Assembly: GCA_049513455.1 (NCBI GenBank)
Contig: JBEKWB010000159.1
Location: forward strand, 1-7,296
DNA length: 7,296 bases
Direction: 5' to 3'
Origin: Bog-473 sp049513455
GTDB lineage: Bacteria > Actinomycetota > Acidimicrobiia > Acidimicrobiales > RAAP-2
The stretch's first letter is position 1. Each line of letters opens with the position of its first letter. Position numbers and translations under genes: made by a program. The notes below the pieces were generated by a model that was not told the DNA's origin, did no database searches, and was given only the letters and a program-made list of their open reading frames with translations. Positions 1 through 5,868 of this stretch are shown one piece after another.

Positions 1-459
1 GCCCAGGGTCTTGCCATGCACGTCATGGGCGAGGTGGGTGCCGAAGCCCCAGCCGTCCCAGCGGCCGTGGCGCAAGTCGTCCTCGGCCGTGCTGGTGTTC
101 CGGGTGGCGGTCAGGATCAACAAGAAGGCGAGGTCGGCCGTCGTGGCATCGAGGACTCCGGGGGTGTTACAGACCGCGATGCCCAGCGCGTGGGCGCGCG
201 CCACGTCGATGTTGTCGTACCCTACGGCGGCGTTGGCCACGACGCGAAGCCGGCCCGCGTGGCCGGCCTCGAGCACCGCGGCGTCGATCCGATCGGTCAG
301 CAGGCAGACGATGCCGTCACTGTCGGCCGCGCCGGCCTCCAACTCGGACTGGGTCAGCGGCACATCGTCGTCGTCGGGACCGACGATCTCGTGCCCGGCC
401 TCCAGCAGCGGATCGGTGCCGCCGGGCGTCAGGCGACGGGTGACGAGGACCCGGGCCAC
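1..459 (-). CDS. D-2-hydroxyacid dehydrogenase, glyoxylate/hydroxypyruvate reductase type (partial, C-terminus outside window)
   Basis: The 153 visible N-terminal residues are the start of an NAD(P)H-dependent D-isomer-specific 2-hydroxyacid dehydrogenase, a cytoplasmic enzyme; this subgroup usually reduces glyoxylate to glycolate or hydroxypyruvate to glycerate. Seen: VANAAVGYDNID (residues 74-85), NTPGVLDATTADLA (98-111) and GRWDGWGF (132-139), then HGKTLG (148-153), which in this family leads directly into the GxGxxG nucleotide-binding loop. These match the glyoxylate reductase subgroup better than lactate or phosphoglycerate dehydrogenases. The Rossmann fold and the catalytic Arg, Glu and His lie beyond the window edge, so activity cannot be judged. 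The GTG start at 459 gives the normal beta-strand MARVLVTRR. It lies 2 bp after the cupin stop and has no Shine-Dalgarno sequence of its own, so translation is probably coupled to the cupin in one operon. Family is well supported; exact substrate is inference. Confidence 0.9.
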   Translation of the reverse strand, partial: MARVLVTRRLTPGGTDPLLEAGHEIVGPDDDDVPLTQSELEAGAADSDGIVCLLTDRIDAAVLEAGHAGRLRVVANAAVGYDNIDVARAHALGIAVCNTPGVLDATTADLAFLLILTATRNTSTAEDDLRHGRWDGWGFGTHLAHDVHGKTLG

Positions 460-461
460 AA

Positions 462-845
462 TCAGTGTGTCGTGTAGTTGATTTCGGGCGCGCCCTTCAC
501 GCCGATGGCGAAGCAGAAGCAGTGGATCGGGGCGTGGTCGCTGATTGGCCGCAGCGAATGGACCTTGTCCGGCGGAATGTAGACGAGGTCACCCTGGCTG
601 ATCGGGCGGTCCTCACCGTCGATCGTCATGATCCCTTTGCCGTTCATGACATAGTAGAACTCGTGGGTCGGGTGGGAGTGCGGATCCACCAGGCCGCCGC
701 CCGGGACCTCGAACTCGTTGACGAGCTCGAGGAAGCCGCCGTCGGTGATGTCCTTGAACTCACGCGATTCGATTATCCACCAGACCGGAACGGTGCCGTT
801 GTGCTCGACGACCGGCGCCTTGGCCTCAATGCTGCGCACGTCCAC
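462..845 (-). CDS. small single-domain cupin protein
   Basis: A 127-residue cupin_2-type beta-barrel, probably cytoplasmic, with no signal peptide. Both cupin motifs are present. Motif 1 includes PHSHPTHEFYYVMNG, with H56, H58 and E62; motif 2 is GDLVYIPPDKVH, with H96. Those four residues are the usual ligands for one divalent metal, so this is likely an enzyme (isomerase, dioxygenase, lyase or hydrolase type) rather than a dead sensor domain. The GTG start at 845 is chosen because AGAGG (854-858) lies 8 bases upstream. It is the first gene of a minus-strand operon with the glyoxylate-reductase-like dehydrogenase and is divergent from an AllA-like gene. A link to ureide catabolism is therefore possible: ureidoglycine aminohydrolase (AllE) is also a cupin, but that enzyme is a two-domain protein about twice this length, so orthology is unlikely. 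The substrate is unknown. Confidence 0.93.
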   Translation of the reverse strand: MDVRSIEAKAPVVEHNGTVPVWWIIESREFKDITDGGFLELVNEFEVPGGGLVDPHSHPTHEFYYVMNGKGIMTIDGEDRPISQGDLVYIPPDKVHSLRPISDHAPIHCFCFAIGVKGAPEINYTTH

Positions 846-921
846 GTTGGTGACCTCTTTCCCTACCTAGACTGACTGCAGCGTCACATTAGAGCCGGCG
901 AGCGCGGGAAGGAAGAAGTTG
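846..921. promoter_or_regulatory. divergent promoter region between the cupin operon and the AllA-like gene
   Basis: These 76 bases must hold the promoters of both divergent units. Candidate -10 boxes of TANNNT form are TAATGT on the minus strand (891 down to 886, about 40 bases before the cupin start) and TAGACT on the plus strand (868-873). Neither has a convincing -35 element, so both are weak. Ribosome binding sites are clearer: AGAGG for the cupin (854-858, minus strand) and AAGGAAG (909-915) on the plus strand. The latter is 6 bases before GTG 922 but only 3 before an in-frame TTG at 919, which decides for the GTG. No clear inverted-repeat operator is visible here. Confidence 0.4.
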
Positions 922-1425
922 GTGTCCGAAGAGCACCGGAAGATCAGCCCCGAGCCGCTGTCCGAGGAGGCCTGGGCCCCTTTCGGCTGGCTCCCCGTGG
1001 CCGACACCGATCCCCGCGACGGGGAGCACCGCCTCTCCTTCGCCTGGGACGACGTCCATGTCAACCTCATCGGGCACGCCCGCGCCGAGGTGCCCGAGAC
1101 CGGCGACGGGCTGCGGTGCCAGATGCTCTTCCGCCACGACACCCACACCCAGACCGTCATGTCCCTCGACGTGCCGGCCGTCATCGCCGTCGCCCCGGCG
1201 ACGCAGGATTTCTCCGCGGCAGCGGACGCCGACTCCATTCGGGTCTTCCGCCTCGAGCCGTTGCAGCCCGTCGTCCTGCACAAAGGAACCTGGCACTGGG
1301 GCCCCTTTCCCGTCGACGCTGAATCGGTGCGCCTCTTCAACGTCCAGGGTCTCCGCTATACCGAGGACAACGCCTGCGTCGACCTGGCCTCCCGGGGGAT
1401 CGACGTCGACGTGGTCCTCGACTGA
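922..1425 (+). CDS. ureidoglycolate lyase (AllA-like) family protein
   Basis: A 167-residue soluble protein resembling the ureidoglycolate lyase/hydrolase family (AllA), whose characterised members split ureidoglycolate into glyoxylate and urea at the end of allantoin breakdown. Seen: an N-terminal LSEEAWAPFG (13-22) as in AllA; LFRHDTHTQTVMSLD (69-83), matching the family's ERHPxxxQ segment; a hydrophobic strand VIAVAPA (87-93); VVLHKGTWHWGPFPV (117-131), matching the hallmark V.YHxGxWHxP segment; and a late NVQGL (140-144). Length is close to E. coli AllA (about 160). It departs from the consensus (GTWHWGP rather than WHHPL), so it may be a subfamily acting on a related ureide or acid. The gene stands alone on the plus strand. 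It faces the tetR gene tail to tail with 49 bp between, where I see no strong terminator hairpin. The nearby glyoxylate-reductase-like gene fits use of the expected product. Confidence 0.8.
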   Translation: MSEEHRKISPEPLSEEAWAPFGWLPVADTDPRDGEHRLSFAWDDVHVNLIGHARAEVPETGDGLRCQMLFRHDTHTQTVMSLDVPAVIAVAPATQDFSAAADADSIRVFRLEPLQPVVLHKGTWHWGPFPVDAESVRLFNVQGLRYTEDNACVDLASRGIDVDVVLD

Positions 1426-1474
1426 GAGGATCACCGCCGATGGGCCACTCCGGCTTCTGAGGCGCCGACGCGGG

Positions 1475-2215
1475 TTATTCGAAGAGTGACCGGTGGACCA
1501 TGGTCGCCAGGGTGTCGAGCGCGACCTCATCGACCGGTTGCCCCACGAACTCGCTCATGGTGTGGAAGCGATCCAACATGGCCACGACCGCCAGGCCGGC
1601 GGTGTGCGGGTCGAGGCCGTGATCCGACGCGCCCAGCCCGATCTGACGCTCCAGGGCGTCGGACATCAGTGTCAGCGTCTGGCGGAGGATCTCGAGGAGG
1701 GACGGATCGATCGTGGCCAGGTCGGTCCAGGCCCGGAAGAGCGGGGCAAAGCGAATCCAGTGGTCGGAGTAGGCCGCGATCCATCCGCGTACGTCGCTCC
1801 ACTGCGGCGTGCCACCCAACTCGGGGGGTCGGTCGAGTGCATCGGCCAGGTCTTGCGCGTGGGCGCCCGCTTCGGTGACGAGCGCCCGCAGAAGGTCCTC
1901 CTTGTTGGAGAAGTAGAGGTAGAAGGTGCCGTGCGAGGTCTTGGCTATTTTGACCACGTCGTTGATCCGCGTGTCGTAGTAGCCGCGCTGGTCGAAGGCG
2001 ATCATGGCGGCGTCGAGAAGCCTGCGCATGGTGCGGCGGCCTTGGCTCCGGAGCACGCGCTTGCTGGCGGGGACACCGACGGCGTCGTCGACCGCACAGA
2101 GCGACGGTCCGGTGGCCGGCGCGGTGACGGCCGGGGCAGCGGTCCGGCGCGGCGCCGCCCGCTCGGCACTCCTCGACGCGCTCGACTGGGCGCGTGGGGC
2201 TGGGGGTGACGCCAT
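1475..2215 (-). CDS. TetR/AcrR-family transcriptional regulator
   Basis: A 246-residue TetR-type DNA-binding regulator. The helix-turn-helix domain spans roughly residues 57-105: RRTMRRLLDAAMIAFDQRGY, then RINDVVKIAKTSHGTFYLYF (83-102) and the typical NKEDLL (104-109). The rest (about 115-246) is the variable ligand-binding and dimerisation domain, including a DRFHTMSEF segment (215-223) seen in many actinobacterial members. The first ~50 residues are an Ala/Pro/Ser/Arg-rich, probably disordered extension, longer than usual. Start: ATG 2215 is used. There is no well-placed Shine-Dalgarno, but a TACCAT box 10 bases upstream suggests a near-leaderless mRNA. Frame-wise the ORF stays open further upstream, but that would read through the operator and give atypical sequence. 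It is divergent from the ABC importer and has a perfect inverted repeat just upstream, so it probably represses itself and possibly the transporter. The ligand is unknown. Confidence 0.92.
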   Translation of the reverse strand: MASPPAPRAQSSASRSAERAAPRRTAAPAVTAPATGPSLCAVDDAVGVPASKRVLRSQGRRTMRRLLDAAMIAFDQRGYYDTRINDVVKIAKTSHGTFYLYFSNKEDLLRALVTEAGAHAQDLADALDRPPELGGTPQWSDVRGWIAAYSDHWIRFAPLFRAWTDLATIDPSLLEILRQTLTLMSDALERQIGLGASDHGLDPHTAGLAVVAMLDRFHTMSEFVGQPVDEVALDTLATMVHRSLFE

Positions 2216-2224
2216 GCCCCGGGA

Positions 2225-2230
2225 ATGGTA
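2225..2230 (-). promoter_or_regulatory. candidate -10 box (TACCAT) for tetR
   Basis: Read on the minus strand, TACCAT fits TANNNT and ends 9 bases before the ATG at 2215, so transcription would begin within a few bases of the start codon. That would explain the missing ribosome binding site. No good -35 is visible 17 bases upstream, although the operator palindrome begins at about that position. Confidence 0.3.
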
Positions 2231-2255
2231 GCCCCCCGAGCCCGCCGAAATGGCT

Positions 2256-2277
2256 AACCTGACACCGTTGTCAGGTT
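2256..2277. promoter_or_regulatory. perfect inverted repeat, probable TetR-family operator
   Basis: Arms AACCTGACA (2256-2264) and TGTCAGGTT (2269-2277) are exact reverse complements separated by CCGT. The 22-bp length and symmetry fit a site for a TetR dimer or pair of dimers. It sits 41 bases upstream of the tetR start codon and 257 bases upstream of the binding-protein start, the only such site seen in the divergent gap. On the minus strand its CTGACA, and on the plus strand its TTGTCA, resemble -35 elements, so binding could block RNA polymerase. Assignment to the adjacent TetR gene is inferred from position. Confidence 0.75.
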
Positions 2278-2534
2278 CGGGAGGGGGCTGGAATGGGACG
2301 AGACCAGGGACTTCGTATTCGAGTGGACCGAGAGGGGCCAACTGCCCGGCCTCGCCCCCGGGTTCTCGGACGCCAGGCCGACGTGCGTGGCGGATTGCGT
2401 CTTCCGAGCCTCGTGCTGACCCAGGTGCGAAGTGTATCGATGCTACGAATAGGGAATCAGTGAGCAGTATGGCTGAGCAGCGAAGTGACCGGCATCCCGG
2501 GGGGATGCATCGAGCCGGACAACAGGGGGATGCC
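2278..2534 (+). other. long non-coding leader before the ABC importer operon
   Basis: This stretch holds no convincing gene. An AT-richer patch at about 2430-2470 is the likeliest place for the importer's promoter. The best pair I can find is CTGACC (2416-2421) with GATGCT (2439-2444) at 17-bp spacing, which is weak. A 7-bp direct repeat TGAGCAG occurs at 2461-2467 and 2474-2480. A 56-codon reading frame at 2293-2463 has a fair ribosome binding site but codon use unlike the neighbours. The 3' end carries a possible switching hairpin, listed separately. Confidence 0.5.
2491..2534 (+). promoter_or_regulatory. possible alternative hairpins enclosing the binding-protein ribosome binding site
   Basis: GGGGGATGC occurs twice, at 2500-2508 and 2525-2533. 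The second copy contains the ribosome binding site (AGGGGG at 2524-2529) for ATG 2535. The upstream segment GGCATCCC (2491-2498) can pair with GGGATGC at 2502-2508 (7 bp, 3-base loop) or with GGGATGCC at 2527-2534 (8 bp, longer loop), and the second pairing would hide the ribosome binding site. The two structures exclude each other. Pairing is seen in the sequence; a regulatory role is inference, and G-rich DNA makes chance pairing possible. Confidence 0.35.
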
Positions 2535-3842
2535 ATGCGGACGCACAGGAAGCGACGGGGAGCCGTGTCGGGAATGATCGCCAAGGCAGCCGTGGCCGGC
2601 GTGGCGCTCGCCACCGGCTTCGTCACGATCGGCGGGTCGGCCGGTGCCGCCACCAGCAGCGCACCGGGGGTCACGGCCAACTCCATCACGGTCGGCACCA
2701 TCTCCACGCAGACCGGACCCATCGCCTCGAACTTCTCCTCCCTCATCTACGGGGAGAGGGCGTACTTCGACTACATCGATGCCTCCGGTGGCATCAACGG
2801 CCGCAAGATCGACTACAAGTACGCGCTGGACGACGCCGGGAGCGGGACGACGTTCAACCAGCTGGCCAGCACCCTGATCAATCAGGACCACGTCTTCGCC
2901 ATCACCGGCGTGGCCACGGCGTCGTTCGCGCCCAACTACTTCGCCGAGGCCAAAATCCCGACGTACGGGTACAACGTCACGGGGAACTGGGCCGGCCCGC
3001 TCAACCTCTTCGCCGCCGGAGGGTCCGTGCTCTTCTACGGGGCCGAGGGACCGGAGATGACCTACGTGGCGAAGAAGACCCACGCCACGTCGGTCGGCCT
3101 CTTGGCCTACGGGATCGCCTCGTCGGCGGCCGGCTGCGAGGCCGGGGCCAAAGGCCTCGCTTCGGCCGGGTACAAGGTCAGCTACACCGACTACAACATC
3201 GCCTACCCCGGGACCACGGTGGCCACCGACGTGCAGCGCATGAAGCAGGCGGGGGTCAATCTCGTCATCAGCTGCATGGACGTGCTGGGCAACATCAACC
3301 TGGCCCGGGCCGTCCAGCAGTACGGCCTCAAGACATCGCAGCTGTGGCTCAATGGGAACGACAAGTCGACGCTACAGGCGAACGAGAGCCTGATGCAGGG
3401 CGTCTACTTCGACATTCAGCACGTGCCGTTCTCCGCACCGACCTCGATCTATCCCGGGCTCAAGCTGTACCTGACCGAGATGAAGAAGTACGAGCCCAAC
3501 TACGTGGAGGACGAGGTGGCGCTGCAGGGTTGGGAGTCAGCCTCGCTGTTCGCCGAGGGAGTCAAGCTGGCCGGGAAGAACCTGACCCAGGCCAACGTCG
3601 TCGCCCAGACGAACAAGCTGACCGCGTTCACGGCCAATGGCCTCAGCTCCCCCGTGAACTGGAAATCGGCGGGTCATTCCGGTGGTCTGCCGCCGTACTG
3701 CGACGCCTACATCCAGGTCAAGGGCAAGCAATACGTGCCGGTGTTCAACACGGGGAAGAACGTCTTCAACTGCTTCGAGTCGGCGAGCGCCAAGAAGGGT
3801 CCCGTGTTCCCGCTGCCGGCCGGCACCCCGGGCCCCAGCTGA
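2535..3842 (+). CDS. HAAT-family (LivK-like) ABC transporter substrate-binding protein
   Basis: A 435-residue secreted binding protein of the branched-chain amino acid/amide type (periplasmic-binding fold type I), which captures the solute and hands it to the permease encoded next. Residues 1-38 form a signal peptide: basic MRTHRKRRG, a hydrophobic stretch (about 17-32) and a likely cleavage after AGA (36-38). There is no lipobox cysteine, so it is not a classical lipoprotein. The mature domain opens with SITVGTISTQTGPI (50-63) and has IDASGGINGRKIDYKY (81-96), both hallmarks of the family. Four cysteines (201, 247, 389, 413) could form disulfides outside the cell. ATG 2535 is chosen because the basic n-region begins there and AGGGGG lies 5 bases upstream. 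In-frame ATGs at 2469 and 2505 are possible but would add a poor N-terminus. First gene of the operon; the permease starts 34 bp after its stop. The ligand cannot be read from sequence. Confidence 0.93.
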   Translation: MRTHRKRRGAVSGMIAKAAVAGVALATGFVTIGGSAGAATSSAPGVTANSITVGTISTQTGPIASNFSSLIYGERAYFDYIDASGGINGRKIDYKYALDDAGSGTTFNQLASTLINQDHVFAITGVATASFAPNYFAEAKIPTYGYNVTGNWAGPLNLFAAGGSVLFYGAEGPEMTYVAKKTHATSVGLLAYGIASSAAGCEAGAKGLASAGYKVSYTDYNIAYPGTTVATDVQRMKQAGVNLVISCMDVLGNINLARAVQQYGLKTSQLWLNGNDKSTLQANESLMQGVYFDIQHVPFSAPTSIYPGLKLYLTEMKKYEPNYVEDEVALQGWESASLFAEGVKLAGKNLTQANVVAQTNKLTAFTANGLSSPVNWKSAGHSGGLPPYCDAYIQVKGKQYVPVFNTGKNVFNCFESASAKKGPVFPLPAGTPGPS

Positions 3843-3876
3843 GACCCGACCGCACGACGAATCCACGCCGCCTTCG

Positions 3877-5868
3877 ATGGAGCACTTCCTCGGTTTCGCC
3901 CTCCCGGGCATTCCCTATGGATGTACCTATGCCATCGTGGCGGTCGGACTCGTTCTGACCTATCAGGCCACCGGGGTCTTCAATTTCGCGTTCGGGGCGC
4001 AGGCGTTCGCCGCCGCGTTCGTGTTCACCCTCCTCACGCAGAACGAGCACTGGTCCGGGTTCCCGGCCTTCGTCGTCTCGGTCGTGGTCTTGTCGCCACT
4101 GGTGGGCCTGGCCTTCGACCACTTCCTCTTCCGGCACATCCCGAACTCGAATTCGATGGCCAAGGTGGTCTGCAGCCTGTGCCTGTTCGTGGGCATCCCG
4201 TCGCTGATGCCGGTGATCTTCGGGGCCCAGAACCTGGACGCCACCGCCACCATCTTCCCCTTCTTCAATCCGAACGTCGTGTACTTCACCTGGTTCGAGA
4301 CGCCGATCAACGGGATCTACCTCTCCACCACCACGGTCACCGTGGTCGTCCTGGTGGCCCTCACCGCCCTCCTGCGCTACACGAGCCTGGGGCTGCAGAT
4401 GCGGGGTGCGGTGGAGAGCCGCCGGCTGGTGCAACTCGACGGCGTCAACTCGCGCGGCGTGGTCGCCATCGCCTGGGCCACGTCGAGCTTCATGGCTGGA
4501 TTGGCCGGCGTCCTCTTGGCGCCTATCTACGGCCCGTTCCAGGCCAACGACTTCGCCACCCTCATGGTGGCCGCCATTGCCGCCGCCGCCTGGGGGCTGT
4601 TGCGATCGGTGCCCATCGCCACCGGAGTGGCGGTGCTGATCGGCGTGGTCAGCACCACGCTGCAGGGCTACCTGCCGACGTCCAGCATTCTCTTCTCCGC
4701 CGTGCTGCCCGCGCTCCCGTTCTTCGTGCTGGTGGCGGCCCTTCTGATCCTGCCCGGCATGCGGACGCTGGACCTCAGCCGGGATCCTCTCTCCACCATC
4801 GATCCACCGCCCCCACCGACGGCCGCCTCGTCCCGGGCCCCCCAGATGGACTGGATCATCCGGAGGGCCTGGTGGGTCCTCCTGGCGCTCTTCTGCGTCT
4901 CCATGCTCACCTGGATTCCCACCACCTGGGAGGCGGCCTTCAATGCCGGGCTGGCGCTCTCGACCGTGTTGCTCTCCATCACCCTCATCACCGGCATGGC
5001 CGGTCAGCTCTCGCTGTGCCAAGGGACCCTGGCCGGTGTGGGCGCCTTCACGTCGGCCCAGCTGGCCATCCACCTGGGACTGAACATGCTCGTGGGTGGC
5101 ATCGTCGGTGCCGCGCTGGCCGCGGCCGTCGCCGTTGTGCTGGCGCTCCTCTCCCTGCGCCTGCGGGGCCTCGGTCTGGCCCTCATGACGCTGGCGGCGG
5201 CGCTGCTGTTCGACAGCACGTTCTTCAACGCGGTGTCGATCAGCGGAGGGTCCGAGGGCCTGAACCTCAAGGCGAAGTGGCTGGGGACCAGCGCGTTCTT
5301 CAACTTCGACGGGCACGCCCTCTTCATCTTGTGCATGGTGGTCCTCTCCCTGGCCGTGTCCGTCGTGCTCTTGGTGCGCAAGGGCACCGTGGGTCGGAAC
5401 CTGGCCGCCATGCGGGGTAGCGAGATGGCCGCGGCCGGTTTGGGCATCAACCTCACCAAGCAGCGCGTCGTCGTCTTCGCCCTGGCCGGCGCCATCGCCG
5501 GCTTCGGCGGCGTGCTGGTGACCATTCAACAGCAGCAGGCCAGTGCGAACGACTGGAACTACAACTACTCGTTGATCTTCATCGTGTTGGTGGTGACCAC
5601 GGGCGTGGCCACCGTGGAGGGGGCCATTCAGGCCGGTATCGGGTTCTACGTGGTCACCCAGCTTCTCACCTACCTCCCGGGCCGGTTCGGTGGGACCAGC
5701 CTGGTCATTGTCCTCTTCGCTTTCGGAGCGTTGCAGTACGCCCGCCACCCCGAAGGCGTGGTCGAGTTCCAGAAGCGGCGTTCGACGCTGTGGTTCGAGC
5801 GCCACCTGTTCGATCGGGACGCCGAGGAGGTCGGCGCGCCACTGTCGACATCGGGCGCCGATGGCTGA
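3877..5868 (+). CDS. fused LivH-LivM branched-chain-type ABC transporter permease
   Basis: A 663-residue membrane protein carrying both permease halves of a HAAT importer in one chain. Residues 1-295 are LivH-like: GIPYGCTYAIVAVGLVL (11-27), ATGVFNFAFGAQ (31-42), and a cytoplasmic coupling loop near 170-190 followed by FMAGLAGVLLAP (205-216). A Pro-rich linker at about 297-325 (PPPPPT around 310-315) joins the LivM-like half: ITGMAGQLSLCQG (371-383), coupling loop GRNLAAMRGSEMAAAGLGI (506-524), then FALAGAIAGFGGVL (534-547). I count about 8 hydrophobic segments in the first half and 9-10 in the second; the hydrophilic tail (about 621-663) should be cytoplasmic. ATG 3877 aligns with the normal LivH start, yet no Shine-Dalgarno is visible, which is odd for the second gene of an operon. 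Its stop overlaps the livG start by 8 bp. Fused forms are known in actinobacteria; separate livH and livM genes are the commoner layout. Confidence 0.95.
   Translation: MEHFLGFALPGIPYGCTYAIVAVGLVLTYQATGVFNFAFGAQAFAAAFVFTLLTQNEHWSGFPAFVVSVVVLSPLVGLAFDHFLFRHIPNSNSMAKVVCSLCLFVGIPSLMPVIFGAQNLDATATIFPFFNPNVVYFTWFETPINGIYLSTTTVTVVVLVALTALLRYTSLGLQMRGAVESRRLVQLDGVNSRGVVAIAWATSSFMAGLAGVLLAPIYGPFQANDFATLMVAAIAAAAWGLLRSVPIATGVAVLIGVVSTTLQGYLPTSSILFSAVLPALPFFVLVAALLILPGMRTLDLSRDPLSTIDPPPPPTAASSRAPQMDWIIRRAWWVLLALFCVSMLTWIPTTWEAAFNAGLALSTVLLSITLITGMAGQLSLCQGTLAGVGAFTSAQLAIHLGLNMLVGGIVGAALAAAVAVVLALLSLRLRGLGLALMTLAAALLFDSTFFNAVSISGGSEGLNLKAKWLGTSAFFNFDGHALFILCMVVLSLAVSVVLLVRKGTVGRNLAAMRGSEMAAAGLGINLTKQRVVVFALAGAIAGFGGVLVTIQQQQASANDWNYNYSLIFIVLVVTTGVATVEGAIQAGIGFYVVTQLLTYLPGRFGGTSLVIVLFAFGALQYARHPEGVVEFQKRRSTLWFERHLFDRDAEEVGAPLSTSGADG

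Noticed and set aside
11..481. Plus-strand open frames opposite the dehydrogenase
   Set aside because: The minus strand carries recognisable dehydrogenase motifs; the plus-strand translations have none.
1426..1474. Possible bidirectional terminator between the convergent AllA-like and tetR genes
   Set aside because: I find no stem of useful length followed by a T-run in either direction.
2293..2463. A 56-codon plus-strand reading frame with GAGGGGG a few bases upstream, in the leader before the binding-protein gene
   Set aside because: Its third-position G+C is clearly lower than in neighbouring genes, and the Arg-rich product resembles nothing I recognise. The ribosome binding site could be chance in G-rich DNA; conservation in relatives would be needed to revive it.
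2461..2480. Direct repeat TGAGCAG spaced 13 bp apart
   Set aside because: Seven bases repeated once is too weak to call a regulator site without conservation; it is only recorded in the leader entry.
2250..2534. N-terminal extension of the binding-protein frame up to 2250
   Set aside because: It would put about 95 non-conserved residues before a normal signal peptide and run through the operator; ATG 2535 with its own ribosome binding site explains the gene better.
2216..2746. Extension of the tetR frame upstream of ATG 2215
   Set aside because: It would be antisense to the binding-protein gene and cross the palindrome; the translation is low-complexity and unlike any TetR N-terminus.
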